This document shows positions 41,090 through 49,687 of a stretch of 64,000 nt of DNA, in pieces (the first letter of the stretch is position 1; each line of letters starts with the position of its first letter). This DNA comes from an uncultured Porphyromonadaceae bacterium (lineage in GTDB: Bacteria > Bacteroidota > Bacteroidia > Bacteroidales > Muribaculaceae). The position numbers and the translations under genes were made by a program. The stretch covers positions 70,079 through 134,078 of the forward strand of contig URMS01000005.1 in assembly GCA_900548975.1 (NCBI GenBank), written 5' to 3'. Under the pieces are notes generated by a model that saw nothing but the letters and a program-made list of their open reading frames with translations, made no database searches and was not told the origin of the DNA.

Positions 41090-41375
41090 GCGCCATATTT
41101 AGCCCCAGCCTTTTCTCGCGACCCGCTCCCGCGGGTCTGTGTGAGGGGTGGGGGCTCCGCACGCAGGGTCTCGCTTCGCTCCACCCTGCGCTATTGTCCG
41201 GGCACCCGCTCGCCGCGGGTGCTTTCTCTCGACATGTCATTCATCTCATTGTCGCGCTATTGTCCAGACACCCGCTCGCCGCGGGTGCTTCCTCTCGACA
41301 TGTCATTCATCACATTGTCGCGCTATTGTCCGGCCACCCGCTGGCCGCGGGTGCTTCTTCTCGACGCGTTATTTT
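41090..41375. repeat. GC-rich palindromic repeat family, locus 2, with 66-bp tandem array
   Basis: The first part (41090-41190) is the reverse complement of the module at 63661-63740: GACCCGCTCCCGCGGGTC, the core palindrome 41162-41190, and the CACACAGACCC arm. Then a 66-bp unit repeats: 41191-41256, 41257-41322 and a partial third to about 41370. Each unit has CTATTGTCC, CACCCGCTCGCCGCGGGTG and CTCGACATGTCATTCAT. The third unit touches the 3' end of the MscS gene. Confidence 0.8.
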
Positions 41376-42841
41376 TTTGTGGGGTCGTCGGGGGCGGCCG
41401 GGCGGGTGGAGGCGGGGGAATCGGGGGCGGCGGGATCCTGGAAGAAGGGATAGGGGACGCCAAAGATGTCGTCGATCTTGCGGCCAGGGCTGAGATAGCC
41501 GTCGACGATGGTGTCGCGACCCGAAGGATTCTCGAATGTATACAGCATGAAGTACCGCAGCATGGCGGCTACGTGCTCGAAGACAAGGTCCTGTATACCT
41601 TCATATGGGAACCATCCCGAGGTAGCCGTAAAGCAGTAGATCTGGAAGGGAATGCCGGCAGCCGTCTGCGGAAGCGTCGACACGAAGCAGTCGCTGGTGT
41701 GCGATATATTGGGATTGGCGTCGAGCCACATTTTCATGTAGGCACGGAAAAGGCCTAGATTGGTGTCGATGGTGCCGTTGACAAGCCCTTCGGGATTATC
41801 GACATCGGCCACCTTGCCGGCGGCGCGCTGTGCCAGTTTGCGGGTTATGTAGTCGTCCATCATCGGCACCTTGCGTATCATATCGAGCATCTGCGGAGTG
41901 GCGGGCAACACACTGTCGGCATCGATCATGAAGCAGCGGCGTATGCGGCGCGTATGGCTCTGCTGCATGGTGCGGTAGTTGGTAAATCCGGCGCTGATGA
42001 GATTATATGGAGGCAGAGTGGTGGTGGTCTTGTCCCAGTTGAGCACCTTCACGGCAATGAGCGACACTTCCTGCACCGTGCCGTTGGCATTTGTGCCGGG
42101 AACCTCTATCCAGTCGCCAACATGGAGGCTGTCGTTCTCCGACAGCTGCACCCCGGCCACCACGCCCAGAATATTATCCTTGAAAATCAGCATCAGTACG
42201 GCCGAAAAAGCGCCCAGGCCGGCCAGAAGCGAGCCCGGCGAACGGTCCACCACAATGGCGATGGCTATGATAAGCGCTATCACCCACAGCACTATCTTGG
42301 CGAGCTGAGCAAGGCCGTTGAGAGGCAGCTTGCGCTTGTTGGCGCGTGCGTCGATATGCTGCCACAGGGCGTTGAGCAGTGCGGTCAGAGCGACAGTCAT
42401 GACGAACACGATGTACACACACGTTATCTTGGTGAAAATGCCCGACAGCGCATTGTGATTGGACAGGGTGAACTGTATGAGTATCAGGAAGACCAGCGGC
42501 GGAATAATGCGGCATACCTTGTGGAAAAAGCGCTGGGCTGTAAGCGCCTTGTAGGTGTCGGAGCTCCAGTGTCTGGCCACCGCCTGCACCGCATGGAGCA
42601 CAAGCCACTGCACTATATAGCCCACCACGAGCGACAGGCCGAGCACCACCGCCGCATAGAGGAAGGTAACGACGGTCGTATTGTTGTCGAGACCGAATAC
42701 GCCGAGTATCCAGTCGACAATATCCATGATAAAACGCGCTATGGCGGCCGATATGCCGTCGCGGTCGCCGATGAAGTGAGTGATATCTATCGGCGGCCGG
42801 ACGGTAGAGGCAAGAAGCAGCAAGGGTTTGACAGTAAACAT
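41369..42841 (-). CDS. MscS-family mechanosensitive channel (YbdG-like)
   Basis: 490 aa. Four or five TM helices lie in the first 220 residues (LYAAVVLGLSLVVGYIVQWL; YIVFVMTVALTALLNALW; IVLWVIALIIAIAIVV). The pore-lining TM3 with Gly/Ala packing follows (PGSLLAGLGAFSAVLMLIFK), then the MscS beta domain (GVQLSENDSLHVGDWIEVPG) and a soluble C-terminus. The long C-terminal domain and the VGDWIEVPGTNANGTVQEVS stretch match the YbdG/MscM subfamily. It releases solutes from the cytosol on osmotic down-shift. The last residues (PDSPASTRPAAPDDPTKK) are Pro/Ala-rich and abut the repeat array. Confidence 0.92.
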   Translation of the reverse strand: MFTVKPLLLLASTVRPPIDITHFIGDRDGISAAIARFIMDIVDWILGVFGLDNNTTVVTFLYAAVVLGLSLVVGYIVQWLVLHAVQAVARHWSSDTYKALTAQRFFHKVCRIIPPLVFLILIQFTLSNHNALSGIFTKITCVYIVFVMTVALTALLNALWQHIDARANKRKLPLNGLAQLAKIVLWVIALIIAIAIVVDRSPGSLLAGLGAFSAVLMLIFKDNILGVVAGVQLSENDSLHVGDWIEVPGTNANGTVQEVSLIAVKVLNWDKTTTTLPPYNLISAGFTNYRTMQQSHTRRIRRCFMIDADSVLPATPQMLDMIRKVPMMDDYITRKLAQRAAGKVADVDNPEGLVNGTIDTNLGLFRAYMKMWLDANPNISHTSDCFVSTLPQTAAGIPFQIYCFTATSGWFPYEGIQDLVFEHVAAMLRYFMLYTFENPSGRDTIVDGYLSPGRKIDDIFGVPYPFFQDPAAPDSPASTRPAAPDDPTKK

Positions 42842-42908
42842 ACTATATTCGGATTAGACAACGCCGGTCGCCCGACGCCGGTTATACGACAGAAATTTGC
42901 CGGAATGT

Positions 42909-43433
42909 TCAGCGGCTCACTACGGTACCGGGCAGTATGTCGGGAGCCGTAGCCGACGGGATAGCCTTTATCATAGTGCCGTCGGTGGTGTAGAAAAGAT
43001 CCATGTCGGCCTGTCCGGCAGTCTCGACCTCGATAACATAGAACTCGTCGGTAGTCTGCTTGTAGTAGCTGATGTCGTCGACAGTCCATGTGCCGTACTC
43101 GCCTTTGGCAAAAGCGGCGTTGACGGCATTATCGGGAACAAGGAAGAAATCGCGGCCGAAATCCTTCTCGGTCATGGCCCAGGTAGCCTTGGCATCGAAC
43201 CATATGTCGTAGCCGACTCCGTTCTTGTCGAACTCGGCCACACGATAGGCGCCTTCGGTCTCCCATTTCACGTTTTTCGCATCGGGTTCTATCTGTTTGA
43301 GAGCCTGCACAAAAGCGGCCGGGACAGGAGCGTTGGCATTCTTGTTGTCATCATCGTCGCTGCACGACTGGAGCACACTCGCCGATACCGACAGGACCAG
43401 TGCAAGAGCGAAAATAGTTTTTATCCTTCTCAT
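42909..43433 (-). CDS. PepSY-like lipoprotein
   Basis: 174 aa. The lipobox is VLQSC (Cys at about 24), followed by an Asp/Asn-rich linker. Two PepSY-like units follow, each with ALKQIEPDAKNVKWETEGAY ... VAEFDKNG ... YDIWFDAKATWAMTEKD, and later YYKQTTDEFYVIEVETAGQA ... LFYTTDG. This is the beta-lactamase-inhibitor-like PepSY-like family (PF11396) common in gut Bacteroidales, periplasmic and of unknown role. It is separated by 67 bp from the MscS gene downstream and is divergent from the next gene. Confidence 0.8.
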   Translation of the reverse strand: MRRIKTIFALALVLSVSASVLQSCSDDDDNKNANAPVPAAFVQALKQIEPDAKNVKWETEGAYRVAEFDKNGVGYDIWFDAKATWAMTEKDFGRDFFLVPDNAVNAAFAKGEYGTWTVDDISYYKQTTDEFYVIEVETAGQADMDLFYTTDGTMIKAIPSATAPDILPGTVVSR

Positions 43434-43620
43434 AAAAAATTGAATTTTAAATTATTACAGCAGTATGATAATAACGTCACAATCCCCGAAAAGGTTCTGA
43501 GAAAGCCACCGGCGGCACGAAGCATATTGTCCCCATAAAAAAATTTATTTTTTTCAAACAGCCGTTGAGTGCAAAAAAACGATTTCGCGTATTAAATGTG
43601 TATAACCAACAAAATACATC

Positions 43621-45171
43621 ATGAAAAAACTCTACTCAACCATCGTCCTCAGCTTATTTGCCGCCCTGGGAGCCACAGCCCAGGTGAATATCGGCGAAAC
43701 CGCCTACACTTCGCTTCAGGAAGCCGTTAATGCAGCTACCGACGGCCAGACCATCACCATCACATCCGATGTAAACATCGAAGGTCGCGTGACCGTAAGC
43801 AGCAAGACACTTACTATTGCCGCCGAAAACAATGCCAAAATAGTTGTTGCAAAAAACTTCTCTCAAGCCCGCCTTCTCTTTAACTCCAGCGCAAACGTCA
43901 CTCTCGAGAATGTTACCATCGATTGCGGTAACTTCGCCACAACTGCCAACGTAATTGAGATTAATGCAAACGCCGCCGGAGCTACTCTCAAGAACGTTAC
44001 TATCCAGAACGCCAACCAAACAGCAAACCGCATAATACTTGTCAAAAAACCGACAGTTATCGAAAACATCGTATTCGAGAACTGCACCATTGCAGATGGT
44101 GCATATCCGGTTGTTGCAGGCGCAAACGGTCTGACTGTCAAAGGCTCGGGTGAGTATGAAGTTATGGTCCAGAACAACTACACCTTCACCACCGACAACT
44201 TTACCGGTAAAATCGGCATCATCCTTGAAAACTGGACTTCCCGCAAGGTCGTTAATTCCGGCAACGTAGCCAACTTCGAGCTTGTCAACGCCCCCGAAGG
44301 CTACACCCTCGTGCAGGATGGCGAAGGCGTAAGCACCTCTTTGGTCAAGAATATCGTAACCAACGAGACTACCGGTGAATCCTTCACTTCCTTTGCAGCA
44401 GCATACGACGCAGCTTCCGCTAACGATGTACTTGTTCTCCTCGAAGATATCACTCTGGCTGCACGTCAGGACATTAAAAAAGCCATTACCCTCAAGGGTG
44501 CCAACCCCGAAGTAAAAATCATCCGCAATTTCACCAATGCCATTCTCTTCAATCAGTCGAGCGGTTGCCCTATGATTCTTGAGAATCTTGTTGTCGACGC
44601 CAACAACAAGGGTAATAACAAGAATGAATTGGAAGTAGGAAACGCCAATCTTACACTTAACAATGTGAAAATAATCAATAGCGTGACTACCCAGTCGCTC
44701 ATATGGGTCAAAGGCAGCAGAACACTTAACATCAACAATGTAACAGTTGAGAATTGTGCCGGCACCATAGGATTCGCGTCCAACGGTCATTTGAATATCA
44801 ACGGTGACAATAGTCTCAATCCCATCGTATTCGCTTCGGCACTGACAGTTCCTGCCGATGGCTCACTGACAAACGAACAGCCTATCGTACTAAATTTCGC
44901 AAGCGATTACACTCCGGCCGCAGGCAATGTTGTTGTAACAAACTGCACCGACGCAGCAAAATTCGACCTCGTTGCCGCCGACTGGCATCTTGAGGCTAAA
45001 GACGGCAATCTGGTACTCGCCGAGGGCGAAACCACAGGCATCGATGCTATCGTAGCCGACGAAAACGCTCCTGTCGAATACTACAATCTCCAGGGCATCC
45101 GCGTGGCCGAGCCCTCGAACGGCATCTTCATCCGCCGTCAGGGCAACAAAACCACCAAAGTAGCTTTTTAA
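43621..45171 (+). CDS. Secreted beta-helix-like surface protein
   Basis: 516 aa. A signal peptide (LYSTIVLSLFAALGATAQ) is followed by two copies of a parallel beta-helix-type module of about 200 residues. Each begins with a YTSLQEAVNAATDGQTITI or FTSFAAAYDAASANDVLVLL strand and continues with rungs rich in Asn, Val and Ile (LENVTIDCGNFATTANVIEI; LNNVKIINSVTTQSLIWVKG). The C-terminal tail (VEYYNLQGIRVAEPSNGIFI) is a short sorting/anchor motif. Function unknown; such proteins are adhesins or polysaccharide-binding. A terminator follows at 45221. Confidence 0.75.
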   Translation: MKKLYSTIVLSLFAALGATAQVNIGETAYTSLQEAVNAATDGQTITITSDVNIEGRVTVSSKTLTIAAENNAKIVVAKNFSQARLLFNSSANVTLENVTIDCGNFATTANVIEINANAAGATLKNVTIQNANQTANRIILVKKPTVIENIVFENCTIADGAYPVVAGANGLTVKGSGEYEVMVQNNYTFTTDNFTGKIGIILENWTSRKVVNSGNVANFELVNAPEGYTLVQDGEGVSTSLVKNIVTNETTGESFTSFAAAYDAASANDVLVLLEDITLAARQDIKKAITLKGANPEVKIIRNFTNAILFNQSSGCPMILENLVVDANNKGNNKNELEVGNANLTLNNVKIINSVTTQSLIWVKGSRTLNINNVTVENCAGTIGFASNGHLNINGDNSLNPIVFASALTVPADGSLTNEQPIVLNFASDYTPAAGNVVVTNCTDAAKFDLVAADWHLEAKDGNLVLAEGETTGIDAIVADENAPVEYYNLQGIRVAEPSNGIFIRRQGNKTTKVAF

Positions 45172-45220
45172 GCTATTAAGCTGACAGGCTGACAGGCCTC
45201 GTTGAGGCCCCGCATATAAC

Positions 45221-45252
45221 GAACCCCGGGCGATCGCGTCCGGGGTTCTTTT
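45221..45252 (+). terminator. Terminator of the beta-helix-like gene
   Basis: A 9-bp perfect stem (GAACCCCGG / CCGGGGTTC) is followed by TTTTG. Confidence 0.9.
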
Positions 45253-45327
45253 GTACCCTTACAAAAACCACGCATCATAGAGGCGCCACCGCCTAACCGC
45301 CAAACGGATGTTCAATATATACACAGG

Positions 45328-45362
45328 CTATGGTTTGAGCTCCTCTGGAGCGACTACCATAG
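45328..45362. other. Stacked hairpin in the gap 45253-45487
   Basis: CTATGGT / ACCATAG (45328-45334 / 45356-45362) encloses GCTCC-TCT-GGAGC. A second small hairpin AACCGCAATAGCGGTT lies nearby (45387-45402). No gene is supported in this gap. Confidence 0.4.
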
Positions 45363-45487
45363 GTCGCCCACGCAAAAAACATTGCAACCGCAATAGCGGT
45401 TAAGCGCGGTGCGCTTTCCTCGGTTTTGGTCTTCAGCTCGACAGGCCCGGAGAGACCTATCTGCCTGTCTGCCTAATAGCCTAAAGA

Positions 45488-45519
45488 TTTGTAAAATCGG
45501 GAAGAATTATTTACCTTTG
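45488..45519 (+). promoter_or_regulatory. Promoter of the 271-aa gene
   Basis: TTTG (45488-45491) and TACCTTTG (45512-45519) are 20 bp apart. Confidence 0.75.
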
Positions 45520-45553
45520 GGCCAATTATTTAAAGTAGTAGAACACGCAGGCT

Positions 45554-46369
45554 ATGACTATAAACGAATTTTACAATCAGCTGCTGACCATCACCGGCAA
45601 CAGAGACAAAACTGTCGAAGATCGTATCGACAATGCTCTTGAATTGAACGAGCAAGTAAGACCTGACGACGAAGTCATGGCAGCCCGCTTCGACAGCATA
45701 GCCTACGGAGTTGTCGCTTCCATGCTCGACAAGGAGAACATCTGTCATACCTACGATGTGGAGATGATGCAGGCTCTTACTCTCCAGGCCGAGGCTATGA
45801 TCCGGGGGAAGACAGAACGGTCGTTAAAGGATTTCCGCAAAGGAGTCGACACCCTTATCGCCGATGGACATGTGCCTTTCGACACACTTATAATGACAGT
45901 CGGCCGCATAGTGAAGGCGCTCCGCTCGACGGTCTTCAACCATGACCGCTACGGCATTCTCGATGCCTTCATACGCCGGGCGGCAAAAGCCGCCGACGCG
46001 GGAGAGGAATATGACCGGGAAGCGGTTGCCGACATGGCGCGGGAGCTGTACCGGCTTGACAATCTGCTTTCCATACATGGGGCTGACGACGAGGCCATAC
46101 TGAAATTCATCTCCGAAGACGAGCTTCTGAAAATCAGGGAGAACCCTCAGGAGGGATACCTGAAGAAAGACAGGATCGAATACTCCCGCCGGTGGGAGGA
46201 GGTATATTACGATGTCGAGGACGAACTTGACGAAATGTTTTCGGAGACACCCCGCCACATGGGATTCTGCTTTGAATACTGGCAGGCCAAAGCCGACCTG
46301 CTGGCCCGGAAATACCGAATCCTGTGGCGCAATCCGCATCAGATGAATCCCGACGTTATGTTTGACTGA
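45554..46369 (+). CDS. Hypothetical cytosolic helical protein
   Basis: 271 aa, acidic, no signal or TM segment. Long amphipathic helices (DKTVEDRIDNALELNEQVRP; ALTLQAEAMIRGKTERSLKD) and a Tyr/Trp-rich C-terminal end (CFEYWQAKADLLARKYRILW). The family is not recognised. It has its own consensus promoter and is followed 22 bp later by a small Sel1-repeat gene, probably in the same operon. Confidence 0.7.
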   Translation: MTINEFYNQLLTITGNRDKTVEDRIDNALELNEQVRPDDEVMAARFDSIAYGVVASMLDKENICHTYDVEMMQALTLQAEAMIRGKTERSLKDFRKGVDTLIADGHVPFDTLIMTVGRIVKALRSTVFNHDRYGILDAFIRRAAKAADAGEEYDREAVADMARELYRLDNLLSIHGADDEAILKFISEDELLKIRENPQEGYLKKDRIEYSRRWEEVYYDVEDELDEMFSETPRHMGFCFEYWQAKADLLARKYRILWRNPHQMNPDVMFD

Positions 46370-46391
46370 ACGATAACCTTTTACTCAACCC

Positions 46392-46787
46392 ATGACCATG
46401 AAAGACGAAGAATTGCCCGACTATGGGCCACGCGACATAGACGACGATTATTTCCAAGAGATCTACAGAGCCGACCGTGTTCTGGCACGTGCTCAAAAGG
46501 GCGATCGGGAGGCTATGTACGAAATGGGCCTGCGCTTCTATTTCGGCGAAGGACGCCAGGAAAATTACCGTCTGGCACTCAGATATCTTCTCACACCAGC
46601 CGAAGAGGGCAACGCCTGCGCCCAGTACTACGTAGGCCGCATCTATGAGACAGGCGAGGCGACGAAAGAGAAGGAATATAAAGGAGTGGCACAGGACCCG
46701 GCCGAAGCCGCAAGATGGTTCGCCCGAGCCGCAGCCCTCGGCCACGAAGAGGCCGCCAAGGCCCTCGAGCGGCTCCGAGGCACGTAA
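46392..46787 (+). CDS. Small cytosolic Sel1-repeat protein
   Basis: 131 aa from ATG 46392; ATG 46398 is possible. Two to three Sel1-like repeats (AMYEMGLRFYFGEGRQENYR; AQYYVGRIYETGEATKEKEY; AARWFARAAALGHEEAAKAL). There is no signal peptide, unlike the Sel1 lipoprotein at 14419. The repeat solenoid implies protein binding. It shares an operon with the 271-aa gene and may act with it. Confidence 0.75.
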   Translation: MTMKDEELPDYGPRDIDDDYFQEIYRADRVLARAQKGDREAMYEMGLRFYFGEGRQENYRLALRYLLTPAEEGNACAQYYVGRIYETGEATKEKEYKGVAQDPAEAARWFARAAALGHEEAAKALERLRGT

Positions 46788-46835
46788 CCCCAGGACAATT
46801 CTCAGGCATAAACTATCTACATAAAAGGTTCTCGC

Positions 46836-46945
46836 AACCCGCTCGCCGCGGGTTTGGCACTGGAGGGGGGAACGCCGCACGCAGGGTCTCGCTCCGCTCC
46901 ACCCTGCGCTATTGTCCGGGCACCCGCTCGCCGCGGGTGCGTTCT
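46836..46945. repeat. GC-rich palindromic repeat family, locus 3
   Basis: Pieces in order: AACCCGCTCGCCGCGGGTTT, a GC-rich spacer, the core palindrome (46880-46908), CTATTGTCCGGGCACCCGCT and CGCCGCGGGTGCG. The last parts are the first 40 bp of the 66-bp unit at 41191. No gene in 46788-47083; beyond the repeat is a run of CCTAA-type short repeats (47020-47095). Confidence 0.7.
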
Positions 46946-47083
46946 TACACATGCGCCGGATCACAAAAACCTCCGCCGGAGGCCTATACGACGAGAGGTG
47001 TATATTTCAACGCCCCCACTTAACCTCCTAATGTCTTAACATCCTAACATCATCCATTCCTAACCTCCTAATTCCCTAACCTC

Positions 47084-49687
47084 CTAATATCTTAAGGAGT
47101 GGTGGCCGGGAGCGAGGACGGTGGGATTGGGGGAGGCAAGGGTGGCTTTGACACCTGCCGGTATGTCGACTTCGAGAGCGATGGTGCCCTCGTCGGTCCG
47201 TTCCCATGCTACAGCGATGAGGCCGAAAGGCGTCTCCTTCGAAGCCCTCACATAGTCTATGCCGTCGACCGTCTGTGGTGCTATCGTCACTTCCGCATAA
47301 CCCGGAGCCGTCGGCACTATGCCGGCAAGCGCACGGTAGAACCATGTGCCCAGACTGTTGTAACAGTTGTGTATGCGGCTGCGCTCGCCATTCCAGTGCT
47401 CCCATGTGGTGGTGGCTCCATTGTCGAGCATATACAGGAAGCCGGGATAGTCGCGTTTCTTAAGCATATCGTACATAAACTGCGCCTCTCCGCTGGCGGT
47501 AGCCCACTCGGTAATGACTGGCAGCCCCATCAGACCGGTTGCGAGATGTCCGCCGAAACGCTCAGCGGTAACACGCTTCAATGTCTGCTCTACCGCCGAC
47601 ATGCAGTCGGCCGGAGTTACGCCGGCCAGCATGGGATAGACAAGATCTATCTGTGTGCCGGTGCCGTAGCTGCAGCTTTCGCGGTCGTAGAATTTCTGAT
47701 GTATAAGCCGACGCAGTGCCACCGCCTCGGCGCTGTATGCAGTGGCATCGTCGGGCCGGCCGAGGGTTTCGGCTATCTGCGCCATCGTATCGTAGCACAC
47801 AGCTATATAGCAGTTAGTTACCAGGCCCACCGACTGCGGGTCGGTCTGGTCGATGCCGGCAGGAGTGGCCCAGTCGCCCAGGAACCATCCGCGGTAATCC
47901 GTTTCGGGCCAGGGTGTAAGCAGACCGTCGACGGTATACTCCTTCACATACTGCAACCACTGCTGCATATTCGGGTAGAAGCGCTCGAGCAGACGCCTGT
48001 CGCCATAGTTGAGATAGGTCTGCCACGAGGCGGTGATTATGAAGCCGCCCCAGTACGGGCCGCCGCCGGCCGTGTAGGGGTTGGGAGCCGTATTGGGCAT
48101 GCTGCCGCCCGGGCGCTGGCAGTCGGCCCAGGCCTGCATCCAGTTGATATAGGTGGGCGCCATGTTGAAAAGCGTCTGTACGAAAGGTGTCGACGCATTT
48201 CCGTCGCCACCGTAGCCGAGGCGCTCTATCTGCGGGCAATCGACCATATATCCGCCCAGGGTGAGACACTTCATAGTGTAAGCCATCATATTGTAGATGG
48301 CGTTGAGGTCGGAGTCGGAACATTCGAACGATGCATCGCCAGAATAATCGGTATGTATGAGGCATGCCTCGATATCGCCGGTCGCCGGAGCCGATGCAAT
48401 ACCCGACAGTTTGAGATAGCGATAGGCCTTATAGTTGAACTTATTGAGGAACTTCTCTTCATTTTTGCCCGCACCGATATAGAAATCCTCATAGAGGCCG
48501 TCGCGGAAATTGCCCTCGTCGTCGAGAAAATCGCAATAGCTTATGCGCACTCTCTGTCCGGGCTTGAGGCCGGTGAAAGCGATGTCGGTCCAGCCGGTGA
48601 AATTCGTACCCATATCATATATCCAGGCCGAATCGCCTGCGGCTACTACCGAGACCGGATGAAAACGCCGCTGTATGCGGTTGAGTTCGGCCATCTGCGG
48701 GCTTACTGCATGAGCCGGCACCGCGCCTACAGTAGCATTCTTCCAATCAAGGCTTTCGAGCACATCGGGCGACACAGTCACTGCCCTGCGGGCATCGACG
48801 GTCTCGCCGCCGAACTGGTGCGGCCACCATGAACCGAAAGAACTGTAGCCGCTCTCGGCAGCCTGCCAGGTGCTGTCGGAAACAAGAGCCGTATGCCACT
48901 CGCCATCGGAGAGGATCTCGAGCTGTGCGCGCACGTAGGGTCCTCCCGCTACACCACCGGGAAAACTTTCGTGAAACCATCCTCGGCCGAGCCACAGCAC
49001 AATATCGTTTGCCCCATCTTCGAGCAGCGGCGTAATATCGTATGTCACCGCCAGCGAACGCTTGCTGTACTGCGACACTGCCGGTGTCAGAACTGCGTCG
49101 GACACAGGGTGCCCATTGACATAAGCCTCATGATAGCCAAGCGAATTAACGTGAAGCATAGCCTTTTCGCCACCGTGCCACTCGAACCTCTTGCGAAGAA
49201 GAGGCGAATTGTCCTTGTCGGCATCGGCGGCTTTGCCGATATATGAGCCCGACCAGTCGGAGGGCGCGAGCAGACCGATACCGAAGCAAGCAGGCTCGCT
49301 CCATGACGATACTTTTCCGTCCTTATTCCATACACGCACCATCCAATAGGCGATATCTTTAGATTTCAGCGGCTCACCATCATAAGCCACAAAAGGCGAC
49401 AACGGAGCCGAAACTTTGCCGGTATTCCACAGATCGGCGTCGCCTTCGTTCAGGAGACCAGGCGACGAAGCTACAAGAATCTGATATGCTGTCTGAGCCT
49501 CACCCTGCTCCGAGCCGGCATCTATAGTCCAGCTGAAATGCGGCGTTGCGCTGTCGATGGCCGTGGGGTCGACCAGCGACTCACATTTGAGATTTACTAC
49601 GGCAACGGGTGAGTTTTTTGCCGATGTAAGCATGAAAGCGGCACCTGCCAGAACTATGGCAGCACCTGCTATATATAGTTTTTTCAT
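47084..49687 (-). CDS. Alpha-L-rhamnosidase, GH78 (second of a pair)
   Basis: 867 aa. A signal/TM N-terminus (LYIAGAAIVLAGAAFML) is followed by a fibronectin-like N-domain (FSWTIDAGSEQGEAQTAYQI), a beta-sandwich with the rhamnosidase Bac_rhamnosid_N pattern (AMLHVNSLGYHEAYVNGHPV), and an (alpha/alpha)6 catalytic domain with YMVDCPQIERLGYGGDGNAS and WPETDYRGWFLGDWATP. It hydrolyses terminal alpha-L-rhamnose from glycans such as pectin or plant glycosides. Its start overlaps the stop of the upstream GH78 by 4 bp (49684-49687), so the two are translated together. Confidence 0.93.
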   Translation of the reverse strand: MKKLYIAGAAIVLAGAAFMLTSAKNSPVAVVNLKCESLVDPTAIDSATPHFSWTIDAGSEQGEAQTAYQILVASSPGLLNEGDADLWNTGKVSAPLSPFVAYDGEPLKSKDIAYWMVRVWNKDGKVSSWSEPACFGIGLLAPSDWSGSYIGKAADADKDNSPLLRKRFEWHGGEKAMLHVNSLGYHEAYVNGHPVSDAVLTPAVSQYSKRSLAVTYDITPLLEDGANDIVLWLGRGWFHESFPGGVAGGPYVRAQLEILSDGEWHTALVSDSTWQAAESGYSSFGSWWPHQFGGETVDARRAVTVSPDVLESLDWKNATVGAVPAHAVSPQMAELNRIQRRFHPVSVVAAGDSAWIYDMGTNFTGWTDIAFTGLKPGQRVRISYCDFLDDEGNFRDGLYEDFYIGAGKNEEKFLNKFNYKAYRYLKLSGIASAPATGDIEACLIHTDYSGDASFECSDSDLNAIYNMMAYTMKCLTLGGYMVDCPQIERLGYGGDGNASTPFVQTLFNMAPTYINWMQAWADCQRPGGSMPNTAPNPYTAGGGPYWGGFIITASWQTYLNYGDRRLLERFYPNMQQWLQYVKEYTVDGLLTPWPETDYRGWFLGDWATPAGIDQTDPQSVGLVTNCYIAVCYDTMAQIAETLGRPDDATAYSAEAVALRRLIHQKFYDRESCSYGTGTQIDLVYPMLAGVTPADCMSAVEQTLKRVTAERFGGHLATGLMGLPVITEWATASGEAQFMYDMLKKRDYPGFLYMLDNGATTTWEHWNGERSRIHNCYNSLGTWFYRALAGIVPTAPGYAEVTIAPQTVDGIDYVRASKETPFGLIAVAWERTDEGTIALEVDIPAGVKATLASPNPTVLAPGHHSLRY

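Noticed and set aside
41191..41375. CRISPR array at the 66-bp repeats
   Set aside because: Repeat units are adjacent with no unique spacers and no cas genes are near.
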